This document shows, in pieces, positions 1 through 5,922 of a stretch of 6,053 nucleotides of DNA. Position 1 is the first letter of the stretch. Each line of letters begins with the position of its first letter. This DNA comes from an uncultured Pseudomonadaceae bacterium. Its GTDB lineage: Bacteria > Pseudomonadota > Gammaproteobacteria > Pseudomonadales > Pseudomonadaceae. A program made the position numbers and the translations under genes. The stretch is from positions 1-6,053 of the forward strand of contig CANRHT010000113.1 of assembly GCA_947630465.1 (NCBI GenBank). Reading direction: 5' to 3'. The notes under the pieces were generated by a model. It did not search any database and was not told the DNA's origin. It saw only the letters and a list, made by a program, of their open reading frames with translations.

Positions 1-413
1 GTTTGCAGCAGTAATAACGCACGACCACCGTTAGTCGCATCATTAGGAATCACAACGCTGGCACCTTTTTTCAGGTCATCCAGCTCTTTAATTTTGCTGG
101 AATATGCACCAAACGGCTCAATATGTACCCCGGCGACACTAATCAGTGTCGTGCCTTTAGTTTTATTGAACTCATCCAAGTAGGGCTGGTGCTGGAAGAA
201 GTTCGCATCTAAACGACCTTCCGCCACTTGCACGTTGGGCTGCACATAATCGGTAAAGACTTTAACCTCCAACTCCACGCCTTGCGCCGCTAAGCTCGGC
301 TTTAAGAACTCAAGAATCTCAGCATGCGGCACCGGTGTTGCTGCAACTTGCAATGGCTCAGCCTGCACAGCAAATACGCTTAATGCGGCTAACGCTAGTA
401 AAGTTTTTTTCAT
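1..413 (-). CDS. metQ: MetQ/NlpA-family methionine-binding protein (5' part only, C-terminus beyond the window)
   Basis: Periplasmic substrate-binding protein that would deliver methionine to the MetI-MetN transporter encoded just upstream. About 137 codons are visible. The protein begins MKKTLLALAALSVFAVQAEP, a type I signal peptide likely cut after VQA. The mature part carries NlpA-family hallmarks: VAATPVPHAEIL, FTDYVQPNVQVAEGRLDANF, FFQHQPYLDEFN and IPNDATNGGRALLLLQ, the last being a ligand-pocket segment. An in-frame ATG two codons upstream (419-417) is only one base from the GGAG at 424-421, whereas the ATG at 413 is seven bases from it, so 413 is the start. There is no lipobox cysteine, so unlike E. 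coli MetQ this is predicted to be soluble rather than lipid-anchored. It follows metI by 55 bases and is the last visible gene of metNIQ. Substrate specificity (methionine versus a related compound) is inferred from family and operon. Confidence 0.93.
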   Translation of the reverse strand, partial: MKKTLLALAALSVFAVQAEPLQVAATPVPHAEILEFLKPSLAAQGVELEVKVFTDYVQPNVQVAEGRLDANFFQHQPYLDEFNKTKGTTLISVAGVHIEPFGAYSSKIKELDDLKKGASVVIPNDATNGGRALLLLQ

Positions 414-445
414 GGTCATACTCCAAAACAAACCTATTAATACCA

Positions 446-468
446 CGCTCAACCGTTATGACTGAGCG
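446..468 (-). other. Small intergenic hairpin between metI and metQ
   Basis: Perfect 6-bp inverted repeat, CGCTCA (446-451) and TGAGCG (463-468), with an 11-base loop, directly after the metI stop codon. No T-run follows on the minus strand, so it is not an intrinsic terminator. By position it could protect or process the mRNA so that metQ is expressed at a different level from metNI, which is common for binding-protein genes; that role is inferred. A 6-bp stem with a large loop may also be chance. Confidence 0.3.
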
Positions 469-1134
469 CTACTTTCTTGAAAACCGTAACACAAGACGAT
501 CACCCACACTCTGTAATACCTGCACCAACAACAGCAGTAAAACAACAGTCACCACCATCACATCCGTTTGAAAACGCTGGTAACCAAAACGAATCGCCAA
601 GTCACCCAAGCCCCCTGCGCCGACCACGCCCGCCATCGCCGTATAGGACACCAAGGTAATCGCCGTAACCGTAGTCGCCGCAATAATACCGGGGCGTGCT
701 TCTGGCAATAAGGCATTGAAAATAATCTGCCGCGTGCTCGCACCCATCGCTTGCGTGGCTTCGATAATCCCGCGATCCACTTCACGCAAAGCGGTTTCCA
801 CCAAGCGCGCAAAAAACGGTGTCGTACCAATCACCAACGGCGGAATTGCGCCAGCCACACCCAAGGAGGTCCCCGTCATCACTACGGTAATCGGGATCAT
901 CACAATCAATAAAATAATAAAAGGCAACGAACGCAGCACATTCACCACAAATGACAGCAGCGTATACAGCGCAGGGTTGGCAAACATCTGCCGCGGCCCG
1001 ACTAAAAACAACACAATGCCCACCGGTAGACCTAAAATCACGGTAAACAGCAATGAGCCGCCCAGCATCAATAAGGTATCGAGCGTCGCCTGCCAAATCT
1101 CATACCAATCAATATTTATCAACAATTCATTCAT
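469..1134 (-). CDS. metI: Methionine ABC transporter permease MetI
   Basis: Inner-membrane permease of the methionine importer; two copies would pair with two MetN ATPases and receive ligand from MetQ. The 221-residue product is close to E. coli MetI (217). It is strongly hydrophobic, with membrane segments near residues 18-46, 56-86, 92-112, 145-175 and 190-212. The cytoplasmic EAA loop, which contacts the ATPase, is at about 125-149 (EATQAMGAS, then LLPEARPG). The segment [19 protein letters not shown] (163-181) is typical of the family. The ATG overlaps the metN stop codon as ATGA, indicating translational coupling, with a GAGG upstream inside metN. Nothing is truncated. Assignment to the MetI branch rests on sequence pattern and on the adjoining NIL-domain ATPase. 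Confidence 0.95.
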   Translation of the reverse strand: MNELLINIDWYEIWQATLDTLLMLGGSLLFTVILGLPVGIVLFLVGPRQMFANPALYTLLSFVVNVLRSLPFIILLIVMIPITVVMTGTSLGVAGAIPPLVIGTTPFFARLVETALREVDRGIIEATQAMGASTRQIIFNALLPEARPGIIAATTVTAITLVSYTAMAGVVGAGGLGDLAIRFGYQRFQTDVMVVTVVLLLLLVQVLQSVGDRLVLRFSRK

Positions 1135-2141
1135 GCGCGTAACACCTCGACATGCACACCCGCAGCGCGCAATTGTTGTTCAGCCAGCAGCTCCTTCCCG
1201 CCGGTCAAGGCTAAAGTCAGCTGACCACAGGGTTGATCTTTAATGCGACCAATGCGCCCAGCCAAAATACTGTAATCCACTCCGGTATCGCGTGCCACTT
1301 GCCCTAACAAAGGCGCATAGGTGGTTTCGCCAAGGAAGGTTAAACGAACAAGACGGCCACTGACGTGTTGGTATTCTTCCTCTAGCGTCAGCTCAGCATC
1401 ACCTTCAGACTCTTGGACAAAACGCTGTGTGGTGGGGTGTTGCGGATGTAAAAACACCTCACTGACCAAACCTGTTTCGACAATCACCCCGCCATCCATC
1501 ACGCCGACACGATCACAGACACGACGAATCACATCCATTTCATGGGTGATCAATACGATGGTTAAACCCAATTCGCGATTGATCTGCGCCAGCAGTTGTA
1601 AGACTTGACCAGTGGTTTGTGGATCCAGTGCACTGGTGGCTTCATCGCAGAGCAAAATTTTTGGATCAGTCGCCAGTGCGCGTGCAATACCCACGCGCTG
1701 CTTTTGTCCGCCCGACAACTGTGCTGGATATTTATTGGCGTGGTCACTCAAACCAACGCGCGCTAATAGTTCAGTCACACGCTGTTGAATCTGTGTTTTG
1801 CTCAACTCTCCTGCCAGCTTTAACGGCATCGCCACATTGTCGGCGACGGTTTTTGAGGAGAGCAAATTAAAATGCTGAAAAATCATCCCCACGCGCTGAC
1901 GAAAACGGCGCAAACCTTGCGCATCCAGCGCAGTCACATCCACAGCATCCACAACAATGCGCCCACCACTGGGTTCTTCGAGGCGATTAATCAAGCGCAG
2001 CAAGGTACTTTTACCCGCCCCTGAATGACCAATCAGACCAAAAATCTCACCAGGTTGCACTTCTAGGCTGGTTGGCTGGAGCGCGACAATACTTTGCCCG
2101 TGGACGGGATAGGCTTTATGCACATCGTGGAATTTAATCAC
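1131..2141 (-). CDS. metN: Methionine ABC transporter ATP-binding protein MetN (GTG start)
   Basis: Cytoplasmic ATPase that powers methionine import through MetI. With the GTG start it has 336 residues (E. coli MetN has 343). Visible motifs are Walker [10 protein letters not shown] (38-46), the Q-loop glutamine in FQHFNLLSS (Q89), signature LSGGQKQR (142-149), Walker [13 protein letters not shown] (162-173, catalytic E167) and the switch histidine in LITHEMD (H200). The region from about 262 to the end is a NIL domain, the ACT-like domain through which methionine inhibits this transporter class. The longest open frame starts seven codons earlier at a TTG (2162), but that codon has no ribosome site. 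The GTG at 2141 has AAGG seven bases upstream and gives [11 protein letters not shown], matching how MetN proteins normally begin. It is the first gene of metNIQ and lies 90 bases after the lipoprotein gene. Confidence 0.95.
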   Translation of the reverse strand: MIKFHDVHKAYPVHGQSIVALQPTSLEVQPGEIFGLIGHSGAGKSTLLRLINRLEEPSGGRIVVDAVDVTALDAQGLRRFRQRVGMIFQHFNLLSSKTVADNVAMPLKLAGELSKTQIQQRVTELLARVGLSDHANKYPAQLSGGQKQRVGIARALATDPKILLCDEATSALDPQTTGQVLQLLAQINRELGLTIVLITHEMDVIRRVCDRVGVMDGGVIVETGLVSEVFLHPQHPTTQRFVQESEGDAELTLEEEYQHVSGRLVRLTFLGETTYAPLLGQVARDTGVDYSILAGRIGRIKDQPCGQLTLALTGGKELLAEQQLRAAGVHVEVLRA

Positions 2142-2148
2142 AGGATAA

Positions 2149-2152
2149 CCTT
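2149..2152 (-). promoter_or_regulatory. Ribosome binding site that sets the metN start
   Basis: AAGG on the minus strand, seven bases before the GTG at 2141-2139. It favours GTG over the upstream in-frame TTG at 2162, which has no purine-rich site at a useful distance. Confidence 0.6.
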
Positions 2153-2163
2153 GTTGGAGCAAC

Positions 2164-2198
2164 GCATTGCGCTAGTGTGCCCAGCATTGCTTAGCATT
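2164..2198. repeat. Three helically phased GCATT repeats upstream of metN
   Basis: GCATTGC at 2164-2170, GCATTGC at 2184-2190 and GCATT at 2194-2198 (AATGC on the coding strand) start exactly 20 and 10 bases apart, so all would lie on the same face of the helix. They are in the short intergenic region between the lipoprotein stop and metN, where a promoter or operator would be expected. They do not resemble the AGACGTCT MetJ box. Whether they bind a regulator is unknown, and 5-7 bp repeats can arise by chance. Confidence 0.35.
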
Positions 2199-2212
2199 AA
2201 AAGTTCTTTTAA
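2197..2212. repeat. A/T-rich perfect inverted repeat in the metN upstream region
   Basis: TTAAAAG (2197-2203) and CTTTTAA (2206-2212) are perfect inverted copies around a central TT, 19 bases past the lipoprotein stop codon. The two-base centre is too short for a stable RNA loop and no GC-rich stem or T-run is present, so a DNA-level operator or promoter element is more plausible than a terminator. Partial -10-like hexamers on the minus strand (TAGAAT and TTTAAT, each 5/6) fall in or beside it, but neither has a good -35. Confidence 0.35.
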
Positions 2213-2231
2213 ATTCTATCGTTAGATCATT

Positions 2232-3101
2232 TTACAGTGATCGATTGGGTGTAATCATCAGCTGTGCCGGTGTTTCGCTGCGGCGTACTTCCTGTAAACG
2301 AGGTTTAAAGTTGGCATCTAGCTTATTAACACGCGCGTTCAGCAAAGTCGCGACCCAATGAAAATCTCGGGTATCCGCCACTTCGATGGTGACTATGGCG
2401 CGAAAACTCACCACATCAGCTGCCACTTTATCAAGCAGACGCCCTAACTGATGATCATTGCGCGCATTTAACATCGGCATAGGGATCAGGGTAAAGTCGG
2501 CATCGGTATTAATAATGCGCGCTTTGCTCGTAGGGCGCGACGGTGTTACAGGTACTTGTGCAACCGGCTGATCAACAGTGGCTGGAGCAACAACGTCCTG
2601 CACAACAGGGGTAACTGGCTGCGAGATGGGCGCCGAGGGTTGTGTTCGCACAGGTTTGCGCGCTACTGGTTTTTTAAGCGGCGCAGGCGCTGCAACGACA
2701 GGCTTAACCACAGGTGCTTGCGCTGCGGCTAAGGCACGGCTTAATCCTTGCGTGAGCGCCGGAGCTTGCGGCAACAAACGTTTGGCTTCAATTAACGCCG
2801 CACTGGCCGCATCAATATCGGCATTGTGCAGCGCCTGCTCACCTCGCGCGAGCCAAGCATCCGCTAAACGTTGTTGTAATTCTTGCACGCTGGGTTGTTC
2901 GGGATACTTATCGCGCAAGTCCTGTAACTGCACGCCCGCGGCATCCAACTGCTGCGCCGCTAGATGTGTCGCAAACACCACTTCAGCGACGGCAAACTCA
3001 TCAACGATCGGCTGTGAAAACTGCGGCGCAGCGCTCTGACATGCGCTTAACAGCAAAAACATGCTGCACAACACAGCGTTGCGACCTATAAATCGTGACA
3101 T
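2232..3101 (-). CDS. Uncharacterised lipoprotein (resembling the Pseudomonas PA5502 product) with a Pro/Ala linker
   Basis: Predicted 289-residue lipoprotein of unknown function. The start at 3101 has AAGGGA six bases upstream and immediately yields a lipoprotein signal, MSRFIGRNAVLCSMFLLLSAC, with lipobox LSAC and lipidated C21. The longer open frame to 3173 would put 24 extra residues before the signal and is rejected. Glutamine after the cysteine predicts outer-membrane anchoring. Residues about 30-128 are Ala/Gln/Leu-rich and helical, resembling TPR-type repeats. Residues 129-193 form a Pro/Ala/Val/Lys-rich flexible linker. Residues 194-289 form a compact domain that includes IPMPMLNARNDHQLGRLLDK, a strand AIVTIEV and a helix HWVATLLNARVNKLD. 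Its position between the zinc and methionine transport genes matches, from memory, PA5502 in P. aeruginosa. Location does not establish a role in either transport system. A peptidoglycan-binding or envelope-scaffold role is only speculation. Confidence 0.85.
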   Translation of the reverse strand: MSRFIGRNAVLCSMFLLLSACQSAAPQFSQPIVDEFAVAEVVFATHLAAQQLDAAGVQLQDLRDKYPEQPSVQELQQRLADAWLARGEQALHNADIDAASAALIEAKRLLPQAPALTQGLSRALAAAQAPVVKPVVAAPAPLKKPVARKPVRTQPSAPISQPVTPVVQDVVAPATVDQPVAQVPVTPSRPTSKARIINTDADFTLIPMPMLNARNDHQLGRLLDKVAADVVSFRAIVTIEVADTRDFHWVATLLNARVNKLDANFKPRLQEVRRSETPAQLMITPNRSL

Positions 3102-3118
3102 AGAATATCCCTTGAACA

Positions 3119-3146
3119 CCAAAACAACAGGCAGTCTACACTGCTG
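3119..3146 (-). terminator. Weak intrinsic-terminator-like hairpin after ecotin
   Basis: On the minus strand CAGCAGT (3146-3140) can pair across a GTAG loop with ACTGCCTG (3135-3128), giving 7 bp with one bulged C. It is followed by TTGTTTTGG (3127-3119). The U-rich tail is interrupted and the stem imperfect, so it would at best be a leaky terminator or attenuator between ecotin and the lipoprotein gene, which starts 18 bases further on. Confidence 0.35.
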
Positions 3147-3184
3147 GCGAATGATGCAGAAGGAACGGCTCAATCAAGATCTGC

Positions 3185-3210
3185 ATGGCAAGCATTTAAG
3201 CGCTCGCCAT
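3185..3210 (-). other. 9-bp RNA hairpin just downstream of ecotin
   Basis: On the minus strand ATGGCGAGC (3210-3202) pairs along its full length with GCTTGCCAT (3193-3185), with one G-U wobble and an 8-base loop. On the plus strand the same position would be an A-C mismatch, so the structure favours ecotin-strand RNA. It begins 15 bases after the ecotin stop codon. No T-run follows, so it is better read as an mRNA 3'-end stabiliser or part of a Rho-dependent end than as a classic terminator. Confidence 0.5.
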
Positions 3211-3225
3211 ACGCATAGCACACTG

Positions 3226-3726
3226 TTACTGGATAATGGCTTTGTGCAACTCTTGGCTGCCAGTCCACACGCGGTAGCGCACTTCAACATCCTCAGGCGC
3301 ATACACCACAATCGGCAACTTGCTGTTGTAACGCACGGTGAAGTTATCGCCCTGCACGGGCACAAAGGCTTCAGTCAGAGTGTCATCAGGACACGCCATC
3401 ATGGTTGCGACAGGTCCGTCAACGTCATCCAACTCGTAGTAGGTGTAACCCCAACCTGCTAAGTCTTGTGCGGTAAAGTTACCCATTAAGCCGCGCGTGT
3501 TGCAATCGGTTTGCATGAGTTTGCCCGGGACAATTTCCACCTTGAGCAGCTCTTCATTGTTTGTTTCTGCCAACCAAATCACATGGCGTGCTTGCCCTGC
3601 TTGTGCCTCAGGAAAGTCAGCAACACTGCGCAGCTCTTGTTGCGGAGCAGGCGTATTGACCGCAGCACAGGCTACCGTGGCGCAAGAAAATGCGGTTATG
3701 AGAGAGACGGCTAATGCTTTGCGCAT
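3226..3726 (-). CDS. eco: Ecotin, periplasmic serine-protease inhibitor
   Basis: Ecotin is a dimeric periplasmic inhibitor of trypsin-fold serine proteases such as trypsin, chymotrypsin and neutrophil elastase. The 166-residue product (E. coli 162) keeps the diagnostic features: the reactive loop ATMMACPD with predicted P1 methionine M109 (E. coli mature M84); the loop disulfide pair C75 and C112 with the same 37-residue spacing as E. coli C50-C87; GWGYTYYELD (91-100); and the secondary-site block RYNSKLPIVVY (132-142), then YRVW (151-154). The ATG at 3726 has AAGGA eight bases upstream and starts the signal peptide; a start nine codons earlier (3753) lacks support. The signal region has two cysteines (C15, C20). 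Cleavage near ACAA (19-22) is likely, though a non-standard lipoprotein site cannot be excluded. The gene is 93 bases after znuB with no clear terminator between, so read-through from the zinc operon is possible. Confidence 0.95.
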   Translation of the reverse strand: MRKALAVSLITAFSCATVACAAVNTPAPQQELRSVADFPEAQAGQARHVIWLAETNNEELLKVEIVPGKLMQTDCNTRGLMGNFTAQDLAGWGYTYYELDDVDGPVATMMACPDDTLTEAFVPVQGDNFTVRYNSKLPIVVYAPEDVEVRYRVWTGSQELHKAIIQ

Positions 3727-3819
3727 TGTGTATATCCTTAATATGTCGAGCATATATTGAATGAATTAAGACGATTATTGGACTCTAGATCAGTACTGCA
3801 GTTCAATTGTATCAAGCAC

Positions 3820-4605
3820 TTAACGCCGCTGCGGTACAGCAAAGCTAAGCAAGAATAACGCTGCGGCACACACCACAATTGAAGGTCCGGCCGGCGTATC
3901 TAAATGCCATGACATGGCTAAACCGGCACAGACCGCCAGCATCCCCAGCAGGCTGGCACCAATGGCCATTTGCTCTGGGCTACGCGCATGACGCTGCGCT
4001 GCGGCTGCAGGAATAATCAGTAGCGAGGTGATCAGCAGTACGCCGACAATTTTCATTGCCACGGCAATCACCAACGCCATCAGCACCATGAGCACCAAAC
4101 GCAACTTAGCCACCGGCAAGCCTTCGACCTCGGCCAATTCCTCATGCACGGTAATCGCCAATAAGGGTCGCCACAAAGCAATCATGCACACCAGCACTAG
4201 CGCACTACCTGCACCGATCCAGACTAAATCCATAGCGCTCACGGCCAGCAAATCACCAAATAAATAGCCCATTAAGTCAACGCGCACCGACTCCATAAAA
4301 CTTAGCGTGACCAAACCAAGCGATAAGGTACTGTGCGCTAAAATCCCTAAAATAGTATCTGAAGCTAACGGCTGCCGACGTTGCAATGCGACTAAAACAA
4401 AGGCCAGCAATAAGCAGCCAACAATCACAGCTAACGCCAGATTAATATCAAACAGCAAGCCCAGCGCCACCCCAAACAGCGCCGAGTGCGCCAAAGTGTC
4501 GCCAAAATAAGCCATGCGTCGCCACACCACAAAAGCACCTAAAGGGCCGGCCACCACCGCCAAGAGTAGTCCTGCGCATAAAGCATATAAAAGAAAATCA
4601 GGCAT
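3820..4605 (-). CDS. znuB: Zinc ABC transporter permease ZnuB
   Basis: Inner-membrane permease of the high-affinity zinc importer, in the ABC-3 (metal-type) permease family. With the ATG at 4605 the product is 261 residues, the length I recall for E. coli ZnuB, and starts [20 protein letters not shown]. The upstream in-frame ATG at 4623 has no ribosome site and adds a hydrophilic leader absent from the family. Hydrophobic segments lie near 5-27, 38-52, 54-75, 86-103, 122-146, 168-202, 214-234 and 240-257. Family landmarks are [22 protein letters not shown] (split here at 28-38 and 39-49), the cytoplasmic [12 protein letters not shown] (154-165, likely ATPase contact) and [20 protein letters not shown] (184-203). 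The start overlaps the end of znuC by eight bases, indicating translational coupling. Zinc rather than manganese specificity is inferred from the attached zur. Confidence 0.95.
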   Translation of the reverse strand: MPDFLLYALCAGLLLAVVAGPLGAFVVWRRMAYFGDTLAHSALFGVALGLLFDINLALAVIVGCLLLAFVLVALQRRQPLASDTILGILAHSTLSLGLVTLSFMESVRVDLMGYLFGDLLAVSAMDLVWIGAGSALVLVCMIALWRPLLAITVHEELAEVEGLPVAKLRLVLMVLMALVIAVAMKIVGVLLITSLLIIPAAAAQRHARSPEQMAIGASLLGMLAVCAGLAMSWHLDTPAGPSIVVCAAALFLLSFAVPQRR

Positions 4606-5374
4606 GTGTGCAGTCCGGCCCATGTTGGTGAGATTTTGGGGTTAATACGCAGCCATGCAAATCATGTTTATGGTCGTGATCATGGTGATAGACCGCCAGA
4701 TCACTGGCCGCACGCGAGCCAAACAGCTCAACAAAAGCGGGATCATTGCTGACTTGTTCCGGCAATCCTGAGCAGCACACGTGGCGATTTAAGCAAATCA
4801 CCCGATCGGTGGCGCGCATCACCAAATGCAAATCATGGGAAATCATCAACACGCCACAGCCATAACGATCACGCAGTTGGCCAATCAAATGGTACAACTC
4901 CAGCTGACCATTGACGTCAACGCCTTGCACCGGCTCATCGAGCACCAATAATTGCGGTTTACGCAATAACGCGCGCGCCAGCAACACGCGCTGTAATTCA
5001 CCACCAGAGATACGCTGCAGCGGACTGTTGAGCACTTTAACCGCCCCCACTTCCGTCAGCGCCGCAATCACTTGTTCACGACTGACACCGGGTACTAAGC
5101 GTAAAAAACGCAGCACCGACAAAGGCAAAGTGGCATGCACTTCCAGTTTTTGCGGCATATAACCAATGCGTAACTGCGGCGCACGCCAGACGCTACCCGT
5201 ATCGGGCGCTAACAAACCCAGCAGCACACGCACCAGTGAGGTTTTACCTGAGCCATTGGGCCCCACCAAGGTCACAATCTCACCGGCGGCAATTTGCAAA
5301 CTGACATCGGCCAGCACGCTTTGCTCAGACAGAGTTAAATTTAAATGCTCAGCACGTAATAAGGTAGCGCTCAT
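4598..5374 (-). CDS. znuC: Zinc ABC transporter ATP-binding protein ZnuC with His-rich tail
   Basis: Cytoplasmic ATPase driving zinc import through ZnuB; 258 residues. Motifs in order: Walker A GPNGSGKT (38-45), Q-loop glutamine in YMPQK (Q75), signature ISGGELQR (122-129), Walker B LLVLDEP (142-148, catalytic E147) and switch histidine in ISHD (H180). After about residue 228 comes a His/Cys-rich tail with H230, H231, H233, H235, H237, H240, H249, H251, H257 and C242, C255, typical of ZnuC in this lineage and likely to bind zinc near the pore exit. The ATG overlaps the zur stop codon as ATGA, with GAGAGG a few bases upstream, so translation is coupled to the repressor gene. The complete motif set indicates a functional ATPase. 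Confidence 0.96.
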   Translation of the reverse strand: MSATLLRAEHLNLTLSEQSVLADVSLQIAAGEIVTLVGPNGSGKTSLVRVLLGLLAPDTGSVWRAPQLRIGYMPQKLEVHATLPLSVLRFLRLVPGVSREQVIAALTEVGAVKVLNSPLQRISGGELQRVLLARALLRKPQLLVLDEPVQGVDVNGQLELYHLIGQLRDRYGCGVLMISHDLHLVMRATDRVICLNRHVCCSGLPEQVSNDPAFVELFGSRAASDLAVYHHDHDHKHDLHGCVLTPKSHQHGPDCTHA

Positions 5375-5859
5375 GCGGCCTCTCGACAGGCAGCACAGGT
5401 GCCAAGAATTTCCACCATTTGTGTTTCCACAGTGAAGCCCATCTGCTGTGCCTCACTGCTAATCGCCGTATCAATGGCGCTGTGCTGCACCAACTCATAG
5501 GCGTTATTGCACTCTTTGCAAATCATAAAATAACCTTCATGAACCACTTCTGGATGACTGCAACCAATGTAGGCATTGAGCGAAGCCAGCCGATGAATCA
5601 AACCATTCTCTAATAAAAAATCTAAACCACGGTACACCGTCGGTGGCGCAGCACGGCGGCCATCTTCACGACTGAGCACTTCTAAAATATCGTAGGCACC
5701 CAGCGGCTTATGGCTTTGCCAAACCAACTCCAGCACGCGCTTGCGCAAAGGCGTCAAACGCACACCGCGTTGCGCACAGACATCTTCAGCCGACTCAAGG
5801 GCTTGATTGATGCAGTGATGATGTTGGTGTGACTCACACACTGTGGATGTTTTTAACAT
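5371..5859 (-). CDS. zur: Zinc uptake regulator Zur (Fur family; Np20 in P. aeruginosa)
   Basis: Zinc-sensing repressor of the Fur family, 162 residues; with zinc bound it dimerises and blocks zinc-uptake promoters. The winged-helix DNA-binding part spans about 20-95 ([14 protein letters not shown], 34-47; [20 protein letters not shown], 71-90). The structural zinc site is C114-x2-C117 with C155-x2-C158. The sensory site can be matched by spacing to E. coli Zur H77, C88, H96 and E111 as H89, C100, H107 and E122; the C100-H107 gap is one residue shorter. The N-terminus adds a His/Cys cluster, CESHQHHHC (8-16), which I recall in similar form in Pseudomonas Np20. The start at 5859 is preceded by AAGGA at ten bases. 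It is the first gene of zur-znuC-znuB and is probably autoregulated through the operator upstream. Confidence 0.95.
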   Translation of the reverse strand: MLKTSTVCESHQHHHCINQALESAEDVCAQRGVRLTPLRKRVLELVWQSHKPLGAYDILEVLSREDGRRAAPPTVYRGLDFLLENGLIHRLASLNAYIGCSHPEVVHEGYFMICKECNNAYELVQHSAIDTAISSEAQQMGFTVETQMVEILGTCAACREAA

Positions 5860-5880
5860 AACAGCAGCATCCTTTTTAAA

Positions 5881-5903
5881 GAGACGTTATTATATAACTC
5901 TTT
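5881..5903. promoter_or_regulatory. Predicted Zur box in the zur/znuA divergent promoter region
   Basis: The core GTTAT-TAT-ATAAC (5886-5898) is a perfect 5-bp inverted repeat around a 3-base centre. Against the gammaproteobacterial Zur consensus as I remember it (core GTTATANTATAAC), the core differs at one defined position and the full 23-bp window matches at about 16 of 22. It lies 24 bases before znuA and 21 bases before zur, between genes of the Zur regulon. Binding by the adjacent Zur would repress both directions. Only one box is evident in the 63-base gap. Confidence 0.82.
5889..5894 (-). promoter_or_regulatory. -10 element of the zur-znuCB promoter
   Basis: A perfect TATAAT on the minus strand, embedded in the Zur palindrome and about 30 bases before the zur start codon. 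At 17-bp spacing the -35 hexamer is TACACT, a weak match, so the promoter may be weak or activator-assisted. Because the -10 is inside the operator, Zur binding would directly exclude RNA polymerase. On the plus strand TATTAT (5888-5893) or TATAAC (5893-5898) could serve znuA, again without a good -35. Confidence 0.5.
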
Positions 5904-5922
5904 GTCTTTGGAGTGTATCGCA

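Noticed and set aside
716..1243. 175-codon plus-strand open frame opposite metI and metN
   Set aside because: It lies wholly antisense to two strongly supported genes, has low-complexity Thr/Ser/Asn/Ile content, and lacks a ribosome site or recognisable domain; it is a shadow of the coding strand.
2163..2231. MetJ operator or SAM riboswitch upstream of metN
   Set aside because: No tandem AGACGTCT-like 8-mers are present, and the leader is too short and lacks the helices of a SAM riboswitch.
2578..3039. 153-codon plus-strand open frame rich in Cys, Ala and Thr
   Set aside because: It is the reverse complement of the Ala/Gln/Pro-rich lipoprotein gene. The Cys/Ala bias follows from GCA- and GCG-type codons on the other strand.
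3061..3462. 133-codon plus-strand frame across the ecotin/lipoprotein gap
   Set aside because: It is antisense to both genes, has no ribosome site or recognisable motif, and its codons show no family resemblance.
3727..3819. Possible promoter or Zur box specific to ecotin in the znuB-eco gap
   Set aside because: TTGATA and TTGAAC occur but no acceptable -10 lies at 16-18 bp, and no GTTAT/ATAAC palindrome is present. The overlapping palindromes ACTGCAGT and CAGTACTG leave no loop, and no T-run follows them, so no terminator is called either.
5853..5870. Five-codon minus-strand mini-ORF (ATG CTG CTG TTA TGT TAA) overlapping the zur start, a possible leader peptide
   Set aside because: Its ATG directly abuts the AAGGA ribosome site, too close for initiation, and the encoded residues show no attenuator logic. 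That site serves zur at ten bases.
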